DNA of 64,000 nt, taken from positions 1,116,001 through 1,180,000 of the forward strand of contig NZ_SDQD01000002.1 of NCBI RefSeq assembly GCF_004153685.1, written 5' to 3'. The notes under the pieces are model-generated. The model did not search any database, was not told where the DNA came from, and saw nothing but the letters and a program-made list of their open reading frames with translations. The stretch comes from Pollutimonas harenae. GTDB lineage: Bacteria > Pseudomonadota > Gammaproteobacteria > Burkholderiales > Burkholderiaceae_B. Position numbers and translations under genes: made by a program. Positions 18,148 through 26,577 of this stretch are shown here, one piece after another (the first letter of the stretch is position 1; each line of letters begins with the position of its first letter).

Positions 18148-19398
18148 CTAGCACCCAAATGCTTCACGCTCCAATTGCTCGCGATGATCAGGATGAGCAA
18201 TGGCGATCATGCGACGCATGCGTTCTTGCAACGGCTGACCCCTGAGCTGCGCAGCCCCCCACTCCGTAACGAAAATATCCGACTCGCTGCGTGGCGTGGT
18301 AACCACCCCATCGGCCAGCCGCGATACGATGCGGCTGATGCGGCCGTCGCGGGTGGACGAAGGCAAGGCAATGATGGAATGCCCATTCTTTGCCGCCTGT
18401 GCACCCCGCATGAAATCAGTTTGCCCGCCGATAGCACCGATATAGCGTCCGTTGAGAACTTCGGCATTGATTTGACCTGTCAGATCGACCTCTATGGCTG
18501 AGTTAATTGCTATGAAGTTGTTGATACTAGCCAGCACCGAATGAGCATGGGTATAAGTGCTAGGCTGAAAATTCAGACTGAAATTGGAGCGGGCAAACTC
18601 GTACAAGCGTTGCGTGCCCAGCAGTATCCCCACTGTCGTCACGCCACGGTCGATGGATTTTCGAGCATTGGTGACAGCACCCGCTTCGATCAGATCGACA
18701 ACGCTATCGCCAAGCATCCCGGAATGTATGCCCAGGTCTCGCCGGTCTTGCAGCAAACCCATGATCGCGTCAGGCACTGCACCTATACCCATTTCAAGGA
18801 CGGAGCCATCGTTTATGAACTCGGCGACATGCGCGGCAATACGCCGCTCGATATCGCCTATGGTTGGCAACGAGGCCGTGAGCAAAGGCCGATTGCTGTG
18901 CACGATCGCATCGAAGCGTATGTCTTCCACACCTGGACTGCCATGGGTCCAGGGCATCTGTTCGTTGATTTCTGCAATAACTACGCGTGCACGCCGCGCC
19001 GCACACAATAGGTAATCATGAGCGGTGCCCAGACTGGGTTTGCCGTCGGGTCCTGGCGGACTTACCTGCAGAAACAAGACATCGCAAGGTAAAGCGCCAC
19101 TGTCCAGCATGAAAGGCAGTTGCGAATAATGGCATGGAATGACGTCCAGCATTCCTGCGTCCATCAGGCGTTGGTTCTGGCCGAGACCGCAATAGCTCAG
19201 CAAAGACAAAAAGTCAGCATGCTCCGCTTGCAGCGTGGTGGAGCTGGTCACTCCCAGGAATGCACGGCACGGCCCGATTTCGGCACGCTGACGCACCAGG
19301 GACTCAGTCAAGCGCAGAGGTTCGGCTGTTCCCTGGTTCCACCATATAGTGTCACCAGGCCTGATATACCGGCTCAGGTCGATAGACTCTTGCATCAT
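18148..19398 (-). CDS. Cat1/4-hydroxybutyrate-type CoA-transferase or acyl-CoA hydrolase
   Basis: 416 residues of the acetyl-CoA hydrolase/transferase (family I, Cat1) type. Visible are an N-terminal IRPGDTIWWNQGTAEPLRLTESLV, VLFLQVSPPGPDGKPSLG, GIGAVPDAIMGLL, and the C-terminal NSAIEVDLTGQINAE followed by IGAIGGQTDFMRGA. The Glu in AIEVDLTGQ is the residue that carries the CoA thioester in this family. Yersinia RipA and other itaconate CoA-transferases belong to this family. It overlaps the next minus-strand gene at 19395-19398 by 4 bases. Role inferred: activation of the imported acid with acetyl- or succinyl-CoA. Confidence 0.88.
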   Translation of the reverse strand: MMQESIDLSRYIRPGDTIWWNQGTAEPLRLTESLVRQRAEIGPCRAFLGVTSSTTLQAEHADFLSLLSYCGLGQNQRLMDAGMLDVIPCHYSQLPFMLDSGALPCDVLFLQVSPPGPDGKPSLGTAHDYLLCAARRARVVIAEINEQMPWTHGSPGVEDIRFDAIVHSNRPLLTASLPTIGDIERRIAAHVAEFINDGSVLEMGIGAVPDAIMGLLQDRRDLGIHSGMLGDSVVDLIEAGAVTNARKSIDRGVTTVGILLGTQRLYEFARSNFSLNFQPSTYTHAHSVLASINNFIAINSAIEVDLTGQINAEVLNGRYIGAIGGQTDFMRGAQAAKNGHSIIALPSSTRDGRISRIVSRLADGVVTTPRSESDIFVTEWGAAQLRGQPLQERMRRMIAIAHPDHREQLEREAFGC

Positions 19399-20519
19399 CG
19401 TTCGTCAGGCACTGCATTCAGCCCGCGCAGGAAATTGTCTGTATGGTCGCCCAAGGACGGTGCAGCACTATGGACCTGCGGCTGCCCTTGCCCATTGACC
19501 GTGACTGGAAAGGGAACGAACTGCTCGTTATCGCACGACGCCACACGGCGACGCGCCTTGATATGAGGTGATTGCGCTGCTTCGGCGGGTGTCACGCAGA
19601 TATCAAAAGGTACCTCGCTGCCCTCAAGCAAGCCACGCCACTCCTGGGACCCGCGCAGCTTAAGCAGCGCGCGCAATCGTCGTGTCAGTTCATCACCATG
19701 CTGGCGTCGCCCCACCAGCGTTGCAAACTTGTCGTCTGCCAACTCAGGCGCCTGCCTTTCAACCAGGCTGACGAATGCCTCCCAAAATCGGTCTTCCAGT
19801 AATCCCAGCGACACCATGCGGCCATCCCCCGTCTCAAAGTAATCATTACCGGGAAACAGGTGGGCAGTGGGATCAGCGTCTTCATCCAGGCCGTGGCGCA
19901 AGGCCGTGCAAAATAATGCTGATTCGAACAGGCTCAGGTCCAGCCTGGCGGCTTGCCCCGTCTGGTCGCGCTCGCGCATAGCGGCAAGTATGGCGGAGGC
20001 CGCCAGGCTGCCAGCAACGATATCAGCGATGGGGACACTGGACCGAGAGGGACGCGCACCCCAAGTACCAGGATACGCCAGCGCGCCGCTGGCCGCGAGA
20101 TAATTGAGATCATGCCCCGGCTTGTCTCTCCAGGGGCCATCCTGCCCATAGCCGGACAATGAGCAATAGATCAGGCGCGGATTGATCGCAGTCAGTTGCT
20201 CGAACCCTATACCCAGGCGATCCGCCACACCAGGCCGGGAAGACTCGATAAACACATCGGCCCAGGCTGCAATGCGCCCAGCGTGCTCGCGGCCTGATTC
20301 GGTTTTCAAATCGAGAACAACGCTGCGTTTGTTCCGATTTACCGAGCGGAACAGGTCTGGCAGCAGTTCGCGAGCAGCATCGCCACCTGGCGGCTCGATC
20401 TTGACGACATCAGCCCCCAGATCAGCCAGCAATACCGTGGTTAACGGGCCTGGGAGCAAGACTGAAAAATCCGCTACTTTAATGCCGCTTAAGGGTCGCC
20501 AGGCTTTCATGTCTTGCAT
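19395..20519 (-). CDS. CaiB/BaiF family III protein, alpha-methylacyl-CoA racemase-like
   Basis: 374 residues from ATG 20519, chosen because AAGGAC lies about 8 bases upstream; the frame runs on to 20594 without support. The N-terminal IKVADFSVLLPGPLTTVLLADLGADVVKIEPPGGDAARE is family III. The active-site region reads GHDLNYLAASGALAY and SSVPIADIVAGSLAASAILAAM, which is the pattern of alpha-methylacyl-CoA racemases (His and Asp acid-base pair) rather than CoA-transferases. So this member may epimerise a 2-methyl branched acyl-CoA. The gap to the next gene is a single base. Confidence 0.82.
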   Translation of the reverse strand: MQDMKAWRPLSGIKVADFSVLLPGPLTTVLLADLGADVVKIEPPGGDAARELLPDLFRSVNRNKRSVVLDLKTESGREHAGRIAAWADVFIESSRPGVADRLGIGFEQLTAINPRLIYCSLSGYGQDGPWRDKPGHDLNYLAASGALAYPGTWGARPSRSSVPIADIVAGSLAASAILAAMRERDQTGQAARLDLSLFESALFCTALRHGLDEDADPTAHLFPGNDYFETGDGRMVSLGLLEDRFWEAFVSLVERQAPELADDKFATLVGRRQHGDELTRRLRALLKLRGSQEWRGLLEGSEVPFDICVTPAEAAQSPHIKARRRVASCDNEQFVPFPVTVNGQGQPQVHSAAPSLGDHTDNFLRGLNAVPDER

Positions 20520-20520
20520 A

Positions 20521-21744
20521 TTAATGTCCTTGCGGGACGGTATCAGGATGCTCAGAAATAATGCCTTGCGCGCGCAAATGGTCGATCTGCTCATCGGAAT
20601 AGCCGACTTCCCGCAGCACTTCCGCGGTATGCTGGCCCGGCGCTGGCGCCGGACGCCCTGGTGCCGGCTGCGAATCAGACCAACTGCTGGGAACCCCCAC
20701 CCTGCGCATGCGGCCTTCAGTGGGGTGATCTTCCCACTGAAACAGACCCACCTTCTGCAAATGTGGGTCTTCGAAAATAGATTCGAGCGTATGCAAGGGC
20801 ATACAAGGAATATCAGCTTGCTCTAGCAAGGACAGCCACTCACCCGTCGTACGCTCAAGAAATATTTGAGCAAGCATCTGCTGCAAGTCGTTGATGTGAC
20901 GATTGCGGGTATTCAGATTGACAAAGCGAGCGTCGTTGCTGAATTCTTCAAGACGCCCTATGGCTTTGTAAAATGCCGCCCATTGCTTGTTGTTGTAGAT
21001 CACAGCGCAGACGAAACCGTCTTTTGTTTTGTAAGGGCGCCGCTCTGGAGCCAGCAAGCGGGCGTATCCGGGCGGCCCCAACGGAGGGTCGAAGGTCGCG
21101 CCGGAAATATGGTCGCTGAGCAAATGGCTGACCATGGTTTCAAACATGGGTATGTCGATGCGCTGGCCTCGTCCTGTTTTTTCGCGATGGTACAGAGCCG
21201 CGCACAAGGACGACACAGCGAATAGGCCCACGGTGCGGTCAACAATATTTGAAGGTACATACCGGGGAACGTCAGAACCTGCCATTTTGATCAGCGATGG
21301 CAAGCCGATAGCGCCCTGGATAAGATCGTCGAACGCTGGCTTGGCTGCGTAGGGGCCGTTCTGCCCAAAGCCAAATGTACCTACATAAAGAATTTTAGGG
21401 TTGACGGCGGCAACTGTCTCGTAGCTCAAGCCAAGCCTTTCCATGGATTGTGGACGAATGTTATAGAGCAGAACATCAGCCTCTTCGACCAGGCGCAGCA
21501 AGGCTGCACGCCCTTCTGGCTGCTTGACGTCCAGCGTAATGGCACGCTTGCTTCGATTGATATGCAAGTACAGAGCGCCCATATGATCGTGCTGCATAGG
21601 CCCCAGATCACGCACCAGATCACCGTGCGGAGACTCGACCTTGATGACGTCGGCACCCATGTCTCCGAGCATTTGGGACGCATATGGCCCCATTAACACT
21701 GTCGTCATGTCAATAACGCGCACGCCTTCCAATGGGCCACTCAC
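20521..21744 (-). CDS. CaiB/BaiF family III CoA-transferase
   Basis: 407 residues. The N terminus is GVRVIDMTTVLMGPYASQMLGDMGADVIKVESPHGDLVRDLGP; INRSKRAITLDVKQPEGRAALLRLV and AFDDLIQGAIGLPSLI follow, where the Asp pair holds the catalytic aspartate that forms the acyl anhydride. The C terminus has the family ending PAPGQHTAEVLREVGYSDEQI. It is close to the neighbour at 21825-22982 and both probably arose by duplication. It is separated from that gene by an AT-rich gap of 80 bases (TTATATATATATAA), which may hold an internal promoter. Confidence 0.9.
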   Translation of the reverse strand: MSGPLEGVRVIDMTTVLMGPYASQMLGDMGADVIKVESPHGDLVRDLGPMQHDHMGALYLHINRSKRAITLDVKQPEGRAALLRLVEEADVLLYNIRPQSMERLGLSYETVAAVNPKILYVGTFGFGQNGPYAAKPAFDDLIQGAIGLPSLIKMAGSDVPRYVPSNIVDRTVGLFAVSSLCAALYHREKTGRGQRIDIPMFETMVSHLLSDHISGATFDPPLGPPGYARLLAPERRPYKTKDGFVCAVIYNNKQWAAFYKAIGRLEEFSNDARFVNLNTRNRHINDLQQMLAQIFLERTTGEWLSLLEQADIPCMPLHTLESIFEDPHLQKVGLFQWEDHPTEGRMRRVGVPSSWSDSQPAPGRPAPAPGQHTAEVLREVGYSDEQIDHLRAQGIISEHPDTVPQGH

Positions 21745-21824
21745 ATTAGTCTCCTTTTTATATATATATAAATCTTTTCATTGTTGTGTAAAGAATAGCA
21801 AACCTTGTCGCTACCAGCAAGAAA

Positions 21825-22982
21825 CTATTTCTTGCGCTTCGTGCTGGCTTCTGCACGGATGGCTGCGGCGTCCTGATCGAGGCTTGGCGCCGCCCAGCGG
21901 ATACTGCCGGGCGTACGCGAAAAGCGGGTAGGCACGCCAGGCATTCTTATCGGCCCTTCGGTGGGATGCTCGTGCACCTTGAAGAAACCCGTCGCCTTCA
22001 GGTGCTCGTCCTCGAGCAAGTCTTTCAGGGCAGCCACTGGGGCCGTAGGAATATCGGCAGATTGCAGTAGTTCGACCCACTCCGCCGTACTGCGTGTGGC
22101 CACGATGGAAGCCAGCACTTCATACAATTCCCCAATGTTTTCGCCACGTTGCGCCGGATCCATGAATCGCTCTTCTTGTGCGTACTGCGGATACCCCGAG
22201 AGTTCGAAGAACCGCCGCCATTGTTCTGTGGTGTAAGGCAGCACACCGATGTAGCCATCCTGCGTCCGATATGGTCTACGAAACGGAGAAAGCACGCGCT
22301 CATAACCCATGGGCATGTCTTGTCCCGCGAATGTCGCACCCGCCATATGCTCAAGCAAGGTGAAGGACACCATGGTTTCAAACATCGGCACTTCTATAGC
22401 TTGGCCCAGACCCGATTTTTCACGTTCGTACAAAGCCATGCTGATGGCGTAGACGGCTGTCAGGCCGGTAGTCTTGTCAGCCATTACGGTGTTGACGTAA
22501 GCAGGCTCACGGCCCTCACCGTGGCCTTGTATACCTGCCACTCCGCTCATGGCCTGAACAATGTCGTCAAAAGCGGGCCTGCCTGCATAAGGCCCCTCTT
22601 CTGAGAACCCATAGACACCGCAATAAATAAGACGAGGATTCTCCGCTTGCAGAGCTTCGTAAGACAGGCCCAGACGATGCATGGACTGAACGCGGATGTT
22701 GGACACCAATACGTCGGCGTCACGCAGCAAGTTTCTGAGCACCTCCAGGTCATCCTGTGCTTTCAGATTAAGCACAATGCTGCGTTTATTGCGATTGACC
22801 TGCATATAGAATGCGCCCATGCCCGGGTGGAGGCTGGGTGCCCCGTGCCGAACCACATCACCAGCCTCCGACTCCACCTTGATGACATCCGCACCCATAT
22901 CGGCCAGGATCTGCGTCGCGTAGGGCCCCATGCCCACCGAGCTCAGATCAATGATTTTTACTCCTGCCAGCGGTCCTGCCAT
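21825..22982 (-). CDS. CaiB/BaiF family III CoA-transferase
   Basis: 385 residues. ATG 22982 is the start, with AGGAGG 5 bases upstream; the GTG 22985 directly before it is too close to that site. Family blocks are GVKIIDLSSVGMGPYATQILADMGADVIKVESEAGDVVRHGAP, VNRNKRSIVLNLKAQDD, and AFDDIVQAMSGVAGIQGHGE with the catalytic Asp region. It lies 24 bases after the CitE-like gene. Probable CoA acceptor: the same acid handled by the Cat1-type enzyme, or a second acid in the pathway. Confidence 0.9.
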   Translation of the reverse strand: MAGPLAGVKIIDLSSVGMGPYATQILADMGADVIKVESEAGDVVRHGAPSLHPGMGAFYMQVNRNKRSIVLNLKAQDDLEVLRNLLRDADVLVSNIRVQSMHRLGLSYEALQAENPRLIYCGVYGFSEEGPYAGRPAFDDIVQAMSGVAGIQGHGEGREPAYVNTVMADKTTGLTAVYAISMALYEREKSGLGQAIEVPMFETMVSFTLLEHMAGATFAGQDMPMGYERVLSPFRRPYRTQDGYIGVLPYTTEQWRRFFELSGYPQYAQEERFMDPAQRGENIGELYEVLASIVATRSTAEWVELLQSADIPTAPVAALKDLLEDEHLKATGFFKVHEHPTEGPIRMPGVPTRFSRTPGSIRWAAPSLDQDAAAIRAEASTKRKK

Positions 22983-23006
22983 CACGTCCTCCTGGTGAAT
23001 TGGAAA

Positions 23007-23903
23007 TCAGGCAAGCCCTGCTTTTTCTGCCGCGGAAAGAATCTTTTTAGCTAGGCGCAAATGAGGCATATCGAGCATTTTTCCATCTAGGGTAGCGACG
23101 CCGACCTCGGTATTTTGCTCGAAGGCAGCCGCCACATTCCGGGCCCATTGAACAGTTCGCTCGTCTGGCGTCATACCTTGATTGATCACCGGCACCTGTC
23201 CAGGATGAATGGCTGCCTTGGCCGAGAAGCCATCACGATAAGCCTTGCGCGTTTCCCGCAGCAAAGCTTCTGGATTATTGATCTCGGTAGGCACGGTATC
23301 GATAGCCGCTACGCCAGCCGCCGCTGCTGCAAACAGACACAAGGAACGAACCAGCGCAAAGGGCGCCGTCCATTCTTCGGGAGCCTCTTCCTGTTTGCTG
23401 GCCAGCGCACCAATATCGCCGGACAAATCCTCGGCACCCCACATCATGCCGGCCAGACGGGAGGTGGCGCCCCGGTATTCGTGCAGCCCCGCCAGGGAAT
23501 CAGCGGTTTCGGTGACGATGGCAATGATTGAGGTCGGTGGCACATCGGGACCGGCCGGATGTAATTGCTCGAAAACATCGAGATAAGAGCCCAGCAAATT
23601 CAAATCGGCCGCACCACTACACTTGGGCAGCACAATGCCAGCCGGCCTGTATGGCATGACCGCTGCCAGATCCGCCAGTGTCATGCCGGTGGTGAGGGCA
23701 TTGACCCGTACCAGCAACTGGGGGGCGGGCCCATCCGACTGCTGCGCCTGAGCCAGAAAATCGGCCAGAATCTTGCGCCCTTCTTCTTTGCGGGCCAGCG
23801 AGACAGCGTCTTCAAGATCAAAAATAAGTGCATCCGCAGCAGTATCCAGCGATTTTTGCAGTTTGCGCTGGCTATCAGCCGGAACAAAAAGATATGAACG
23901 CAT
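23007..23903 (-). CDS. CitE-like CoA ester lyase (HpcH/HpaI aldolase family)
   Basis: 298 residues of the CitE/malyl-CoA lyase type: MRSYLFVPADSQRKLQKSLDTAADALIFDLEDAVSLARKEEGRK, then LLVRVNALTTGMTLADL, SIIAIVTETADSLAGL and MWGAEDLSGDIGA. The Glu and Asp of VTET and GAEDLSGD bind Mg2+, and the Arg in RVNA binds the substrate. Expected reaction: split of a 3-hydroxyacyl-CoA such as citramalyl-CoA into pyruvate and acetyl-CoA. It is the first gene of the minus-strand catabolic run, so the main promoter should lie in 23904-24050. Confidence 0.9.
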   Translation of the reverse strand: MRSYLFVPADSQRKLQKSLDTAADALIFDLEDAVSLARKEEGRKILADFLAQAQQSDGPAPQLLVRVNALTTGMTLADLAAVMPYRPAGIVLPKCSGAADLNLLGSYLDVFEQLHPAGPDVPPTSIIAIVTETADSLAGLHEYRGATSRLAGMMWGAEDLSGDIGALASKQEEAPEEWTAPFALVRSLCLFAAAAAGVAAIDTVPTEINNPEALLRETRKAYRDGFSAKAAIHPGQVPVINQGMTPDERTVQWARNVAAAFEQNTEVGVATLDGKMLDMPHLRLAKKILSAAEKAGLA

Positions 23904-24052
23904 TAAATAAAGTCTCCGTTCCTTATATTATTTATAGGTGTAAAACCGTAATTTAGTTTCACAAGTGTGTATAAGTTTTTATCAGCATGCAAAGAATACC
24001 AAGGAGATCCGGAATCAGCAAGATACATATCGCTGATCTTGACCCGCATAAA

Positions 24053-24075
24053 ACGTCATGAAACAATGACGTCAT
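24053..24075. promoter_or_regulatory. TGACGT inverted repeats before the RHH-CHAD-ParA operon
   Basis: ACGTCAT (24053-24059) and ATGACGT (24066-24072) form a 7-bp inverted repeat with a 6-base spacer, and ATGACGTCAT (24066-24075) is itself palindromic. So three half-sites lie 17-40 bases before the first gene. Short half-sites in tandem are what ribbon-helix-helix dimers bind, so autoregulation is likely; this is inference. Confidence 0.5.
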
Positions 24076-24091
24076 CGAGAAAGTGAACAAT

Positions 24092-24280
24092 ATGGCTAAA
24101 GACAAAACAGACGGCTCGGCAGCAAGCAATAGCGACAAAAAAAACACTTCACTACGACTTGAAAAAAAGACGTTAAAGGCACTGAAAATTCGCGCTATTC
24201 AAGAGGACACAAGCGTACAAAAGATCATCGAAACGCTTGTACAGGAATATATAAACACCCCTTTAAAGAAGCCTCGATGA
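24092..24280 (+). CDS. Small ribbon-helix-helix-like protein
   Basis: 62 residues from ATG 24092 (a GTG at 24083 also fits). A disordered, polar N terminus (AKDKTDGSAASNSDKKN) is followed by TSLRLEKKTLKALKIRAIQEDTSVQKIIETLVQEYI. This has the pattern of an RHH domain: a short beta strand with alternating residues (TSLRL), helix 1 (KKTLKALKIRAIQ) and helix 2 (VQKIIETLVQEYI). Plasmid-partition proteins and antitoxins use this fold. The stop overlaps the ATG of the CHAD gene (ATGA), so they are translationally coupled. No toxin gene is adjacent. Confidence 0.75.
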   Translation: MAKDKTDGSAASNSDKKNTSLRLEKKTLKALKIRAIQEDTSVQKIIETLVQEYINTPLKKPR

Positions 24281-25800
24281 CTACATCTCCCATTGACTGT
24301 TACCAATTACCGGTCGCGTCAATCAGCGACTTGATCAATCAGCCTGTTGGCAAACTCAAGCCGCTACTCGCACTTGAAAGCGATATCGCGCCTTATACCG
24401 CGTTCGATTGTTTTGATCATCCCCTGCGCCATTCTGGCCGCCTGCTGCTTAAAACCCAAGACACACTCGAGCTCTTCAGCGAAAGCAGCCGCCCACTGTC
24501 ACAGCCGACCGACCACGAAATCTGCTTTGTCTCCGGTTTGGCCAAGGGCCCTATCAAACAGGCATTGTCAAACCTGTCGTCCTTGCGCCGTTTATTACCC
24601 CTGGGCACAGGTCAAAGGCAACATGCTGTACTAACGCTTACCGACGACGAAGAAAAAACACATTGCCGGGCATATTTGTTGTTCATCACAGCCGAGAACG
24701 GCCGCGCCACGGCATTGGCTGTGCTGCAGGGGCTCAAGGGCTACAACGTATCGCTCGACGCCCTGCGCGAACGCATCATTGACCTGGGCGGCATGCTTGT
24801 CACCGGCAATACCTTGTACGAATCGCTGTTCCCTTTGCAGTCCATCTACGATGCAAAGCCCGAAATCGCCATTTCTGGTGATACCCGCGCCTTTGATGCC
24901 GCAAACCAGATCATCAGCACTCATATACCCATCGCCCGCGCCAACGAGCATGGCATCATTGCCGATCACGATACCGAGTTCCTCCACGACTATCGCATAC
25001 AACTGCGCAAGATCCGCTCTGTAATCAGTCTGTTCCAGGGCATTTACACCGATGCGCAAACGGCTGAGCTAAAAGCCCGGTTCTCGGCCATCATGGCACC
25101 CACAGGCCGCTTGCGCGACCTCGACGTCTACCTGCTCGAAAAACAGGCCTATTACGACTTGCTGCCAAAAAACCTGCATAACGGCCTGAGCGCCTTTTAC
25201 GGCATGCTGGCCAGCCAGAGACAGACCGAGCAAGCCAAACTGGCATCCTATTTATGCAGCCAGCCCTACCTGCAGGAAATGAAGAAGCTTGCCGCGTTAT
25301 ATGTCCAGCCCCAAACCTTGGCGAAGGGGCCCAACGCCACGCTGGCGGCACACGACTATGCCAGCCGGCTCATCTGGAAACGCTATCGCAAAGTATGCAA
25401 AATCGCGGCGGGCATTGATGACACCACACCCGATGCCGACGTTCATGCCTTGCGCATACAGTGCAAGAAACTACGCTATCTCATGGAATTTTTCGGAACA
25501 ATATTCCCTCCGGCCGATTTCAAGAGCCTGCTCAAATCACTGAAGGGCCTGCAAGACAATCTCGGACGCTTCAACGACTATTCAGTCCAGCAAGCAAGCC
25601 TGCACGCCGCATTACCGACCCTGCGCGAAAACCAGGGTGATGACCATCTTGAGGTCGCTCAAAGCATAGGCGCGCTGATCGCCGTGCTACATACCCGCCA
25701 ACTCAAAGAGCGGGCCAAAATCGTGAAGAACTTCATGCGATTCAATAGTCCCGAAACACAGCAAACATTTCGCAAACTCTTTCAAGAAAGAAAGGCTTGA
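24277..25800 (+). CDS. CHAD domain protein with degenerate CYTH-like N-terminal half
   Basis: 507 residues. The C-terminal part, about residues 205-505, is a CHAD domain: an alpha-helical bundle with the conserved His-Arg-Lys patterns FLHDYRIQLRKIRSVI, APTGRLRDLDVYL, VHALRIQCKKLRYLMEFF and LQDNLGRFNDYSV. CHAD domains are known to bind inorganic polyphosphate and to target polyphosphate granules. Residues 1-200 look like a worn CYTH domain (CFDHPLRHSGRLLLKTQDTLELF, HAVLTLTDDEEKTHCRAYLLF) but the ExExK catalytic motif is missing. It is coupled to the RHH gene before it and followed 5 bases later by the ParA gene. Confidence 0.87.
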   Translation: MTTSPIDCYQLPVASISDLINQPVGKLKPLLALESDIAPYTAFDCFDHPLRHSGRLLLKTQDTLELFSESSRPLSQPTDHEICFVSGLAKGPIKQALSNLSSLRRLLPLGTGQRQHAVLTLTDDEEKTHCRAYLLFITAENGRATALAVLQGLKGYNVSLDALRERIIDLGGMLVTGNTLYESLFPLQSIYDAKPEIAISGDTRAFDAANQIISTHIPIARANEHGIIADHDTEFLHDYRIQLRKIRSVISLFQGIYTDAQTAELKARFSAIMAPTGRLRDLDVYLLEKQAYYDLLPKNLHNGLSAFYGMLASQRQTEQAKLASYLCSQPYLQEMKKLAALYVQPQTLAKGPNATLAAHDYASRLIWKRYRKVCKIAAGIDDTTPDADVHALRIQCKKLRYLMEFFGTIFPPADFKSLLKSLKGLQDNLGRFNDYSVQQASLHAALPTLRENQGDDHLEVAQSIGALIAVLHTRQLKERAKIVKNFMRFNSPETQQTFRKLFQERKA

Positions 25801-25805
25801 GCCCC

Positions 25806-26552
25806 ATGAAGATCATTGCCTGCTATTCGAACAAAGGCGGTGTCGGCAAAACGGCCACTTCCGTCAATCTGGCCTACGCCATGGCTGCATCCGGACACAA
25901 AACGCTCTTATGTGATCTCGACCCGCAGGGCGCGTCGGGGTTTTATTTTCGTGTAAAACCTTCCAAAAGACTGACGAACACTGCGTTTTTCAAGGACGCT
26001 GGAAAGTTCGCCGATGCCATTCGCGGCAGCGACTACGATAATCTGGATATTCTGCCCGCCAACATGAGCTTCCGTGATTTCGATGTCTTTCTTTCGCAGA
26101 TGCACCATAGCCATAATCGACTGCAGAAATCGTTAAAGTCGGTCAAAGAAGACTACGACGTCATCGTGCTCGACTGCCCGCCCACCATCTCGACCTTGTC
26201 CGAAAATGTCTTTCGATCCGCCAACGCCATTGTTGTACCGGTGATTCCCACCACACTTTCAGAGCGTACCTTCGAGCAGCTGCTAGCCTTCTTCAAAGAG
26301 AGCAAGCTTCCTGTCCAGAAATTGCACGGCTTTTTCTCCATGGTTCAGGGAGTAAAGACGCTCCACATTGAAACCATGGAAGCCATGGGCGACAAGTTCC
26401 GCAAACGTTTCCTGCATACCCATATTCCGTTCGCTTCCGACATTGAGCGCATGGGTGTATACCGGGCGCCGGTCCTGGCCACAGCTCCCAATAGCCCCGC
26501 CGGCATGGCGTATTACGAGCTCTCAAAAGAGATCATGAAGAAAATCAACTGA
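25806..26552 (+). CDS. Orphan ParA/Soj-type ATPase
   Basis: 248 residues of the ParA/MinD superfamily: MKIIACYSNKGGVGKTATSVNLAY, a deviant Walker A with the signature Lys; LLCDLDPQGASGFYF (Walker A'); and YDVIVLDCPPTISTLSENVFRSANAIVVPVIPTTLSERTFEQL (Walker B and after). These ATPases form DNA-bound dimers that place cargo. No parB or parS-like gene is adjacent, so it is not a chromosome-segregation parA. ATG 25806 is chosen over TTG 25797; AAAGG is about 10 bases upstream. As third gene of the RHH-CHAD operon it may position whatever the CHAD protein binds. Confidence 0.88.
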   Translation: MKIIACYSNKGGVGKTATSVNLAYAMAASGHKTLLCDLDPQGASGFYFRVKPSKRLTNTAFFKDAGKFADAIRGSDYDNLDILPANMSFRDFDVFLSQMHHSHNRLQKSLKSVKEDYDVIVLDCPPTISTLSENVFRSANAIVVPVIPTTLSERTFEQLLAFFKESKLPVQKLHGFFSMVQGVKTLHIETMEAMGDKFRKRFLHTHIPFASDIERMGVYRAPVLATAPNSPAGMAYYELSKEIMKKIN

Positions 26553-26577
26553 CCGGCCCGGATCGTATTCTGGTTGG

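Noticed and set aside
24092-24280. Antitoxin of a toxin-antitoxin pair
   Set aside because: The coupled downstream gene is a 507-residue CHAD protein, not a small toxin.
25806-26552. Chromosomal parA of a parABS system
   Set aside because: No parB, no parS palindrome and no gidA/gidB neighbours; it is coupled to a CHAD gene instead.
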